Positions 28,405 to 35,259 of a DNA stretch of 37,080 nucleotides are shown here, in pieces (positions within the stretch are counted from its first letter, which is position 1; each line of letters opens with the position of its first letter). A program made the position numbers and the translations under genes. Source of the DNA: DASWHK01 sp036398215 (lineage in GTDB: Bacteria; Acidobacteriota; UBA890); the NCBI GenBank assembly GCA_036398215.1, contig DASWHK010000249.1, positions 1 through 37,080 on the forward strand, in the 5' to 3' direction. The notes below the pieces were generated by a model that was given only the letters and a program-made list of their open reading frames with translations, was not told where the DNA came from and did no database searches.

Positions 28405-29711
28405 CCGATCGTCCCCTCCCGCGCCAGAACGCGCTCGTACACAGCCTCGACGCCGGCCAGCGCCGCCTCCAGGTCGAAGGCGCGATCGAGATCCTCCTCG
28501 GAGAGATGCTCCATCACCTCCGGGTCGGCCGCCAGCAGCTCGCGAAACGGCTCGCCGCTGTCCCAGCAGACCATCGCGGCGCGTTGCACCAGCCGGTAGG
28601 CCTCGGTGCGCGCCAGCCCGGCCTGCAGCAGCGCTTCCAGCACCCGGCTCGAGAAGATCAGCCCGTTGGTGAGCTCGAGGTTGCGCTGCATGGCTTCCGG
28701 GAAGACGTCCAGACCGGCGATCACGCCGTGCAGCCGGTGTTGCATGAAGTCGAGCGCGATGCAGGCATCGGCAATCGCCACCCGCTCGACGGAAGAATGG
28801 GAGATGTCGCGCTCGTGCCAGAGGGCGACGTTCTCGAAGCCGGTCACCGCGTAGGCGCGCACCAGGCGGGCCAGGCCGACGAGATTCTCGCATTTGATCG
28901 GGTTGCGCTTGTGGGGCATGACCGAGGACCCCTTCTGCCCCTTGGCGAAGGGCTCGGCCGCCTCGAGGACCTCGGTGCGCTGCAGGCCGCGAACTTCGAG
29001 GGCGACGTTCTCGATCGAGGCGGCGACGACCGCCAGATGGGCGAGGAACTCGGCGTGGCGGTCGCGGGGAACGACCTGCGACGACACCGGCTCGACCTGC
29101 AGGCCGAGCTTGGCGCAGGCGATCGGCTCCACCGCCGGATCGAGGGTCCCGTAGCTGCCCACCGCCCCGGAGATCTGCCCGAAGCGGATGACCTCGCGGG
29201 CCCGGTGCAAGCGATCGAGGGCGCGGCGGAACTCCTCGTGATAGCGCAGGAACTTGAGGCCGAGGGTGATCGGCTCGGCGTGGATGCCATGGGTGCGGCC
29301 GACCATCGGCTGGTGGCGGAACTCCTCGGCGCGGGCGGCGAACAGCTCGACCAGCGCCTCGCAGCCCTCGATCAGCAGGTCCGCGGCGCGCCCGCAGCGC
29401 AGCGCCAGCGAGGTGTCGAGCACGTCGGAGGAGGTCAGCCCCAGGTGCAGCCAGCGCGCCGCCGGGCCGATCTGCTCCTCGATCGCCTCGAGAAAGGCGA
29501 TGACGTCGTGGCCGGTTCGCGCCTCGATCTCGGCGACGCGCTGCGGGTCGGGCGGCGTCGCCCGGCGCACCTCGGCGAGGGCCTCGGCGGGGATGCGGCC
29601 GAGCTCCGCCATCGCCTCGGCGGCCGCCAGCTCGACCTCCAACCAGGTCGCGTACTGCGCCGCTTCGGTCCAGATGGCGCCCATTGCGGGGCGCGTATAG
29701 CGGCCGATCAT
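28401..29711 (-). CDS. purB: PurB, adenylosuccinate lyase
   Basis: Removes fumarate from SAICAR and from adenylosuccinate, so it serves both IMP and AMP synthesis. The 436 residues begin MIGRYTRPAMGAIWTE. TSSDVLDT (93-100), the His141 region VGRTHGIHAEPITLG and the superfamily signature SSVMPHKRNP (262-271) are in place. First gene of the purine operon. The start is typical of the family, although no Shine-Dalgarno is visible before the ATG. The stop overlaps purS by four bases. A candidate promoter and a hairpin lie upstream. Confidence 0.97.
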   Translation of the reverse strand: MIGRYTRPAMGAIWTEAAQYATWLEVELAAAEAMAELGRIPAEALAEVRRATPPDPQRVAEIEARTGHDVIAFLEAIEEQIGPAARWLHLGLTSSDVLDTSLALRCGRAADLLIEGCEALVELFAARAEEFRHQPMVGRTHGIHAEPITLGLKFLRYHEEFRRALDRLHRAREVIRFGQISGAVGSYGTLDPAVEPIACAKLGLQVEPVSSQVVPRDRHAEFLAHLAVVAASIENVALEVRGLQRTEVLEAAEPFAKGQKGSSVMPHKRNPIKCENLVGLARLVRAYAVTGFENVALWHERDISHSSVERVAIADACIALDFMQHRLHGVIAGLDVFPEAMQRNLELTNGLIFSSRVLEALLQAGLARTEAYRLVQRAAMVCWDSGEPFRELLAADPEVMEHLSEEDLDRAFDLEAALAGVEAVYERVLAREGTIG

Positions 29712-29754
29712 TGCAGCGGATCAGGGGGTTATCGGGGGATGAGCCAGCGCCAGG

Positions 29755-29800
29755 TCAGGGTTCGCGCAGAAATGACTTCCTGCTTCTTCGCGAACCCTGA
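29755..29800 (-). repeat. Perfect 12-bp hairpin in the purB leader
   Basis: TCAGGGTTCGCG (29755-29766) and CGCGAACCCTGA (29789-29800) are exact reverse complements. After one mismatch, AGAA/TTCT can extend the stem, leaving a 12-base loop. There is no T tract after it on either strand, so it is not an intrinsic terminator. It starts at the predicted 5' end of the purine mRNA. It may stabilise or regulate the message, or be a dispersed palindromic repeat. Confidence 0.75.
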
Positions 29801-29828
29801 TTCTATCCCGGTAACCGAATGCGGCCAA
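29800..29828 (-). promoter_or_regulatory. Candidate promoter of the purine operon
   Basis: On the minus strand TTGGCC (29823-29828) and TAGAAT (29800-29805) are 17 bases apart. This predicts a start near 29793 and a leader of about 80 bases before purB. The -10 is good, the -35 moderate. No PurR-box or purine riboswitch was recognised in the leader. Confidence 0.55.
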
Positions 29829-29871
29829 ACTCGGCGGGTCGCCAGACCCATCACACTTCCACCTCGGCCTG

Positions 29872-31188
29872 CTAGGCCGCGGGGCTCAGGCGGCCGCCGC
29901 CGGGCAGCGCCAGGCCGTCGGCGAAGTGCTCGCCGAGCTCGGCGGCCACCTGGCGCCGGGCCAGGAGATCGACGGCGATGCCCTCGTCGCGGAACAGCTC
30001 GCGGGCGAGGGCTTGCACCTGCTCGGCGCTCACCGAGTCGATGCCGGCGATGATCTCGTCCATGTCGTAGGCGCGCCCGAAGTAGATCTCCTGCTGCGCC
30101 AGGCTGCTCATCCGCCCGGCGGTGCTCTCCAGGCCGAGCATGACGTTGCCCTTGAGGTTCTCCTTCATGCGGGAGAGCTCCTCGCCGGGGACCGGCAGCT
30201 CGCTGAGCACCGCCAGCTCCTCGAGGATGAGGTCGAGCACCGTAACGGCAGCGTCGGGGCGGGTCGCCGCGTAGATCCAGATGCAGCCGGCGTCGAAGTA
30301 GGTCTCGAGCGCCGAGTAGACGTTGTAGGCGAGCCCCTGCTCCTCGCGGATCCGCTGGAAGAGGCGCGAGGAGACGCTGCCGCCGAGCACCGCGTTGAGC
30401 ACGAATACGGCATAGCGGCGCGCGTCGGTGGCCGCCGGGGCCGGGCAGCCGACGGCGACGTGGACCTGCTCCAGCTCCTCCTTGCCGAGGATCCGGAAGT
30501 GCTGGAAAGGGCGCGGCGGCGACAGCTCTGCAGTCGCCCCCCGGTTGGTCAAGGCGCCGAAGCGTTCTGCGACATACCCCTCCAGCTCCTCGTGCTCGAG
30601 GTTGCCCGAGGCCGCGATCACCACGTTGGCGGGCTCGTAGGCGCGACGGAAGAAGGCGGCGAGATCCTCTCGGGCGAGCGCCTCGACGGTTTCCCTGCTG
30701 CCGAGCACCGGGATCCCGAGCGGGTGGTCGAGCCAGAAGGTGCGGGAGAACTCCTCCCAGAGCAGCTCCTCGGGGCTGTCATCGACGGCGGCCAGCTCCT
30801 CGAGAATGACCGCCCGCTCGCGCTCCATCTCGGTGGCGTCGAAAAGCGGCTCCAGGACGATGTCGGCGAGCAGCTCGAAGGCGTCGCCGACGTGGACGTC
30901 GAGCACGTTGGCGTAGTAGCAGGCCTGCTCCTTGCTGGTGAAGGCGTCGAGCTGGCCGCCCATGGCGTCGATTGCGAAGGCGATCTGGCGGGCGGTGCGC
31001 GTGCGCGTCCCCTTGAACAGCATGTGCTCGATGAAGTGCGAGATCCCCGCCTGACCGGGGGCCTCGAAGCGCGAGCCCATCTTGACCCAGATGCCGAGCG
31101 TGGCGGAGCGGACCGTGGGCACCCGTTCGGTGACCAGGACCAGACGGTTCTCGAAGCTGCGGCGCTGGATGTTGCGCTCGGTCGGCAT
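29872..31188 (-). CDS. M16-family zinc metallopeptidase
   Basis: A 438-residue pitrilysin/insulinase-type peptidase, related to processing peptidases. The inverted zinc motif HxxEH is HFIEH at 51-55. The third ligand Glu131 lies 75 residues on, in RERAVILEELAAVDDSPEE, as expected. The second half contains the usual R-Y-like region, GGSVSSRLFQRIREEQGLAYNVYS. There is no signal peptide, so it is probably cytoplasmic. Single-domain length means it would act as a dimer. Ends 160 bases before purB; the predicted purine promoter lies within that gap. Start ATG at 31188, 30 bases after the upstream gene. Substrate unknown. Confidence 0.92.
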   Translation of the reverse strand: MPTERNIQRRSFENRLVLVTERVPTVRSATLGIWVKMGSRFEAPGQAGISHFIEHMLFKGTRTRTARQIAFAIDAMGGQLDAFTSKEQACYYANVLDVHVGDAFELLADIVLEPLFDATEMERERAVILEELAAVDDSPEELLWEEFSRTFWLDHPLGIPVLGSRETVEALAREDLAAFFRRAYEPANVVIAASGNLEHEELEGYVAERFGALTNRGATAELSPPRPFQHFRILGKEELEQVHVAVGCPAPAATDARRYAVFVLNAVLGGSVSSRLFQRIREEQGLAYNVYSALETYFDAGCIWIYAATRPDAAVTVLDLILEELAVLSELPVPGEELSRMKENLKGNVMLGLESTAGRMSSLAQQEIYFGRAYDMDEIIAGIDSVSAEQVQALARELFRDEGIAVDLLARRQVAAELGEHFADGLALPGGGRLSPAA

Positions 31189-31218
31189 GGGCGGACGCCG
31201 GTGGTCGGGGGATTCAGC

Positions 31219-32544
31219 CTAACCGACGAAGCTCCGCAGCGGTCCTTCCAGCGTCGGCTCGCCGATCTCCTGCAGCTCGTAGGTCACTCGCATCGCCGGG
31301 ACGTGGAAGTCTACCAGCAGGCGCAGGTCGATCGGCGTGGCGATCAATACCAGGTCGCACGGGGTGGCGCGGATCGTCGCCTCGAGGTCGGCGATCTGCT
31401 CGTCGCCATAGCCCATCGCCGGCAGCACCATCTCGGTCTGCGGGTACTTGGCGAAGGTGTCGGCGATGCTCCGTACGGCGTAGGGCTTGGGGCCGACGAT
31501 CTCGGCGGCGCCGAACTTGCGCGCCGCCACAACGCCGGCGCCGTAGGCCATCTCGCCGTGGGTCAGGGTCGGGCCGTCCTCGATCACCAGCACCCGCTTG
31601 CCGGTGATGTCGGTGGCGTCGCCGTCGAGAAACAGCGGCGAGGCGGCATCGACGACCAGGGCGCCGGGGTTGACCTCCTGGATCGCCTCCCGCAGCCTGT
31701 CGACCGCCGCCGGCTCGGCGCTGGTGATCTTGTTGATCACCAGGACGTCGGCGCGGCGGAAGTTGGTCTCGCCCGGGTAGTACGTCGTCTCGTGGCCCTG
31801 GCGCAGGGGGTCGAGGACGACGATCTCGAGGTCGGGCTTGATCAGCGGCAGGTCGTTGTTGCCGCCGTCCCAGACGATGATGTCGGCCTCTTGCTCGGCG
31901 GCGCGCAGGATCGCCTCGTAGTCGACGCCGGCGAATACAACCACGTCGTTGCGGAGGTGCGGCTCGTACTCCTCGCGCTCCTCGATCGTGACCTGCGCGC
32001 GGTCGAGGTCGGCGGCGGCGGCGAAGCGCTGGACGCGCCCGGCCAGGAGATCCCCGTAGGGCATGGGATGGCGCACGACGGCCACGCGGCGGCCGCGCTC
32101 GCCCAGGATGCGCGCCACGCGCCGGCTGACCGCGCTCTTGCCGCAGCCTGTGCGCACGGCGCAGACGGCGACCACCGGCTTGGGCGAGCGCAGCATGGTG
32201 CGCCTGGGCCCGAGCAGGGCGAAGTCGGCGCCCGCGGCCAGCGTCCGGCTCGCGAGATGCATCACCTGCTCGTGGCTGACGTCGCTGTAGGCGAACACCA
32301 CCTGGTCGACGCCGCGCTCGCGGATGATCCGCTCGAGATCTTCCTCCGGCTCGATCGGGATGCCGTGCGGATAGCGCGGGCCCGCGAGCCCCGGCGGGTA
32401 GCGCCGCCCCGCGATGCCGGGAATCTGCGTCGCCGTGAACGCCACGACCTCGACGCGGCCGTCCTCTCGATAGACCGCGTTGAAATTGTGGAAGTCGCGG
32501 CCGGCCGCTCCGAGGATCACGACGCGGGTTGGCGTGCTTGTCAT
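31219..32544 (-). CDS. P-loop protein of the cyclic 2,3-diphosphoglycerate synthetase-like family
   Basis: A 441-residue cytoplasmic protein. It begins TPTRVVILGAAGRDFHNFN, a Rossmann-like start typical of bacterial proteins named after archaeal cyclic 2,3-diphosphoglycerate synthetase. The middle holds a Walker A loop (AVRTGCGKSAVSRR) followed by RRVAVVRHPMPYGDL. DIIVWDGGNNDLP is the likely Walker B area, and ETNFRRADVLVINKI looks like a guanine-specificity NKxD-type element. The real substrate in bacteria is uncertain, so I would not assume cDPG production. A GTG at 32562 gives a six-residue longer form; the ATG at 32544 fits the family better. Divergent from tmk, upstream of the M16 peptidase by 30 bases. 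Confidence 0.8.
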   Translation of the reverse strand: MTSTPTRVVILGAAGRDFHNFNAVYREDGRVEVVAFTATQIPGIAGRRYPPGLAGPRYPHGIPIEPEEDLERIIRERGVDQVVFAYSDVSHEQVMHLASRTLAAGADFALLGPRRTMLRSPKPVVAVCAVRTGCGKSAVSRRVARILGERGRRVAVVRHPMPYGDLLAGRVQRFAAAADLDRAQVTIEEREEYEPHLRNDVVVFAGVDYEAILRAAEQEADIIVWDGGNNDLPLIKPDLEIVVLDPLRQGHETTYYPGETNFRRADVLVINKITSAEPAAVDRLREAIQEVNPGALVVDAASPLFLDGDATDITGKRVLVIEDGPTLTHGEMAYGAGVVAARKFGAAEIVGPKPYAVRSIADTFAKYPQTEMVLPAMGYGDEQIADLEATIRATPCDLVLIATPIDLRLLVDFHVPAMRVTYELQEIGEPTLEGPLRSFVG

Positions 32545-32564
32545 CTCAAGCGCATGATCCACCG

Positions 32565-32592
32565 GGACAGTCGGTTTTTCAATGTGTTAGAG
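32565..32592 (+). promoter_or_regulatory. Weak candidate promoter of tmk (possible leaderless mRNA)
   Basis: GGACAG (32565-32570) and TTAGAG (32587-32592) are 16 bases apart, and the tmk ATG begins only seven bases after the -10. If real, transcription would start at or next to the ATG, giving a leaderless message. No Shine-Dalgarno is present before tmk, which agrees. Both hexamers are poor matches. Confidence 0.3.
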
Positions 32593-32599
32593 TTACGCC

Positions 32600-33238
32600 A
32601 TGCGCGGGCTCCTCATCTCGGTTGAGGGCGTGGAAGGCTCGGGCAAGTCCACCCACTGCAGGCTTCTCGGGCAGTGGCTGACGGCGCGCGGGCTCGAGGT
32701 GGTCCTGACCAGCGAGCCCGACGGCACGCCGCTCGGCTCGGCCATCCGCGCGCTCTTCGAGCAGGACGGCATGCCGCCGACGCCGCTGACGCAGACGTTC
32801 CTCTTCATGGCGGCGCGCCAGCAGCACATCGCCGAGGTCATCCGCCCGGCGCTCGCGCGCGGGGCCGTCGTCGTCTCCGACCGCTACGCAGACGCGACGC
32901 TCGCATACCAGGGATTCGGCGGTGGCATGGAGCTCGAGACCATCCGGGATCTCAACGCGCTCGCCACGGGCGGCGTCATGCCCGATCTGACGATTCTCCT
33001 CGACCTCGACCCCGCGGAAGGCATCAGGCGGATCAGCGACCGCCCGCTCGACGCCTTCGAGAAGATGGACATGGGCTTCCACCGCCGCGTGCGCGAGGGC
33101 TATCTCGAGATCGCGCATGCCGAGAAGAACCGGGTCGTCGTGCTGAGCGCCGCCCAGCCCAAGGACGCGCTTCACGCCGCGGTCGTCCGCGCGGTTGAAG
33201 GATTGCTTCTGAAGCAGGAGGCGCGCCGTGGCGCTTGA
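32600..33238 (+). CDS. tmk: Tmk, thymidylate kinase
   Basis: Phosphorylates dTMP to dTDP. The 212 residues start MRGLLISVEGVEGSGKSTH with the P-loop at 10-18. SEPDGTPLG is a variant of the usual EPGGT loop, and VVSDRYADATLAYQG carries the DR motif. DRPLDAFEKMDMGFHRRVREGY covers the lid and substrate region. First plus-strand gene of the right-hand block. Its stop overlaps the holB start by 11 bases, a frequent pairing that places dTTP supply beside a replisome subunit. Confidence 0.96.
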   Translation: MRGLLISVEGVEGSGKSTHCRLLGQWLTARGLEVVLTSEPDGTPLGSAIRALFEQDGMPPTPLTQTFLFMAARQQHIAEVIRPALARGAVVVSDRYADATLAYQGFGGGMELETIRDLNALATGGVMPDLTILLDLDPAEGIRRISDRPLDAFEKMDMGFHRRVREGYLEIAHAEKNRVVVLSAAQPKDALHAAVVRAVEGLLLKQEARRGA

Positions 33239-34127
33239 CGCGCCCAGCGCACTTGACGTGATCGTCGGCCAGGCCGAGGCGGTGGAGCTCCTCCGCCGTG
33301 CCCTCGCGGGAGGCCGCGTCGCGCACGCCTGGGCCTTCATCGGCCCGCACGGCGCCGGGCGCCGGACGTCGGCGCTGGCCTTCGCAAAGGCGCTGGTGGC
33401 GCCATCGGGCGGCGCCGCGGCCTCGCGGGTGGACCGCGGTCTCCACCCCGACGTCCACCTTCTCGGCCCCACGCCGCCCGCGAGCAATCCCAAGGGCACG
33501 CCCGCCATCCGCGTCGAGAACATCCGCGAGCTGGAGCGGCTGGCGTCGCTCAAGCCCGCCGAGGCGCCGTGGAAGGTCTTCATCGTGGACGAGGCGGAGA
33601 GCATGACGGGGGCGGCGCCGCAGGCTTTTCTCAAGACACTCGAGGAGCCGCCGGCGCGCACCGTGATCATCCTGGTCTTGAGCCAGGCCCGCGCCCTGCC
33701 GGCAACGGTGCTCTCGCGCTGCCAGGTCGTCCGCTTCCGTCCCCGCGCCGCTGAGGGCGCCGTCGCGCTCCTGCCCGGCGGCGCCGGTGAGGACCGGGAG
33801 CGCGCGCTCGGATGGCTCGCGCAGGCACAGACGGGCGGTGTCGAGGCCGTCCTCCGGATCGGTGAGGCCGTCGGCCGCGACCGCGAGGCGGCGTTGGCCG
33901 CGGTCGACACCTGCTGGCTGTGGTACCGGGATCTCCTCTGCTCCCAGGGTGGTGCGGATTCCCATTTGGCGGTGTTCGCCGGGAAAGCGGATGGCGGGCA
34001 GCGCTCGCTGGACGATGTGGTGGCGGGTCTCTCCGCCTGCCGTGAAGCGTGGCAGGCCATCCAAGGAAACGTTTCACCTCGGCTCACGGTCGAGGTGCTG
34101 CTGAGCCGCCTGACGAAGGCGGCGTAG
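33228..34127 (+). CDS. holB: HolB, DNA polymerase III delta' subunit
   Basis: A clamp-loader subunit of the replicative polymerase. The 299 residues begin with the AAA+ start VIVGQAEAVELLRRAL...RVAHAWAFIGPHGAGRRTSA. The P-loop lysine is replaced, as usual for the non-hydrolysing delta'. KVFIVDEAESMTGAAPQAFLKTLEEPP and the SRC motif in VLSRCQVVRF are diagnostic. The zinc cysteines found in many homologues are absent from the region before LHPDVHLL. The start is GTG at 33228 with AGGAGG six bases upstream, inside tmk. The C-terminal collar domain is short. ricT follows after eight bases. Confidence 0.92.
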   Translation: MALDAPSALDVIVGQAEAVELLRRALAGGRVAHAWAFIGPHGAGRRTSALAFAKALVAPSGGAAASRVDRGLHPDVHLLGPTPPASNPKGTPAIRVENIRELERLASLKPAEAPWKVFIVDEAESMTGAAPQAFLKTLEEPPARTVIILVLSQARALPATVLSRCQVVRFRPRAAEGAVALLPGGAGEDRERALGWLAQAQTGGVEAVLRIGEAVGRDREAALAAVDTCWLWYRDLLCSQGGADSHLAVFAGKADGGQRSLDDVVAGLSACREAWQAIQGNVSPRLTVEVLLSRLTKAA

Positions 34128-34135
34128 GGGCGGCC

Positions 34136-35020
34136 ATGAGCGAGACCACTGGCACGGAGACGGCGGTGGAAGCCGAGGCGCAGCTGCCGTATCTCATCGG
34201 CGTGCGGCTGCGCGCTCCGCTCCAGGCCGAGGATCACCTGACGGATCAAGAGGATCTGGCCGTCGGCGAATTCGTCATCGTGGAGACGGGGCAGGGCACC
34301 GCCGTGGGCGAGATCAGGCGGCCCAAGCGCCCGCTGCCGGAGTTCAAGCGGGGCCGACTCTACCGGCAGGTGATGCGCCGCGCGACGGACGCGGAGATGG
34401 CCGAGTGGCGCGAGCGCCGCGCGCGCGAGCTCCAGCACGCCGAGACGTGCCGCAGGCGCGCCCGAGGGCGGGGACTCACGCTCAAGGTGGTGGACGTCGA
34501 CATCGATCCGAGGCAGCGCCGCGTCACCGTCCTCTTCAACGCCGAGGAGCGGGTGGACTTCCGGGACCTCGTGCGCGATCTCGCCCACGAGTTCCACGCG
34601 CGCATCGAGATGCGGCAGATCGGCGCGCGCGACACGACCAAGCTCATGGACGGCATCGGGCCCTGCGGCCGGCAGCTCTGCTGCACGTCGTATCTCAAGA
34701 AGTTCGACCCGATCTCGGTCAAGATGGCCAAGACCCAGGACATGCCTCTCACGGACAGCCGGCTCCTCGGCAACTGCGGCCGGCTCAAGTGCTGCCTGCT
34801 CTACGAGTTCTCCACCTACGACCAGCTGCGCAAGCACCTGCCCAAGGTCGGCTCGGCCTGCCAGGCCGACTGCGGCACGCAGGGGTGCATGACGGGCAAG
34901 GTGCGCTCGCTGCGCGTGCTCAAGCAGACGGTGGTGGTGGGCTTCCAGGACGGCACCGAGGCCGAGGTGCCGCTCGAAGCCCTGACGTGGGAAGGCCGCC
35001 CGCACATCCAGCCGCTCTGA
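34136..35020 (+). CDS. ricT: RicT/YaaT-type PSP1-domain protein
   Basis: A 294-residue protein of the PSP1 C-terminal domain family. In Bacillus the homologue RicT (YaaT) works with RicA and RicF in a complex carrying Fe-S clusters that affects mRNA processing by RNase Y. The conserved core is TLKVVDVDIDPRQRRVTVLFNAEERVDFRDLVRDLA. The cysteine motifs GPCGRQLCCTSYL (175-187) and GNCGRLKCCLLYE (212-224) are the likely cluster ligands. The ATG at 34136 has AGGGG six bases before it; longer in-frame starts lie inside holB. The order tmk-holB-ricT-metG is common in bacteria. The role in this organism is inferred. Confidence 0.9.
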   Translation: MSETTGTETAVEAEAQLPYLIGVRLRAPLQAEDHLTDQEDLAVGEFVIVETGQGTAVGEIRRPKRPLPEFKRGRLYRQVMRRATDAEMAEWRERRARELQHAETCRRRARGRGLTLKVVDVDIDPRQRRVTVLFNAEERVDFRDLVRDLAHEFHARIEMRQIGARDTTKLMDGIGPCGRQLCCTSYLKKFDPISVKMAKTQDMPLTDSRLLGNCGRLKCCLLYEFSTYDQLRKHLPKVGSACQADCGTQGCMTGKVRSLRVLKQTVVVGFQDGTEAEVPLEALTWEGRPHIQPL

Positions 35021-35030
35021 GAGGTCACCC

Positions 35031-35252
35031 ATGATCACTCGAATCGTCACGCTCGTCGCCCTTGTACTGCTGACCACCGCGCCCGCCGCGACGGCGCAGG
35101 AGCAGCCGCGCATGGGCGGCGTGCTCAAGGCCGGGATGATCGGAGAGGCGCCGACGCTCGACCAGCCCGCGACGACCGCCGTCATCACCCAGCAGATCAC
35201 GTGGCACATGTACGAGACGCTCTACACGTACGACAAAAATTTGGCGAAGTAA
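35031..35252 (+). pseudogene. 5' remnant of an ABC-transporter solute-binding protein gene (peptide/nickel type)
   Basis: 73 residues with a clean signal peptide (MITRIVTLVALVLLTTAPAATA, cleavage before QEQ). The start of a family 5 solute-binding protein follows: GGVLKAGMIGEAPTLDQPATTAVITQQITWHMYETLYTYD. Whole members have ~500 residues, so about 85 percent is missing and no ligand site can form. The gene has its own ribosome binding site (GAGAGG) and lies 10 bases after ricT. The stop is eight bases before metG, and the stretch AAATTTGGCGAAG at the break is more A/T-rich than its surroundings. A deletion that fused the gene start to the metG leader is the simplest reading. Confidence 0.8.
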
Positions 35253-35259
35253 GGGCTCG

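Noticed and set aside
27669..30053. 794-codon plus-strand frame opposite purS and purB
   Set aside because: Crosses gene borders and the purine leader; no family similarity.
29926..32625. 899-codon plus-strand frame opposite the M16 peptidase and P-loop gene
   Set aside because: Antisense shadow spanning two well-supported minus-strand genes.
32579..35209. 876-codon minus-strand frame opposite tmk, holB and ricT
   Set aside because: Antisense to three recognisable genes with good starts and overlaps.
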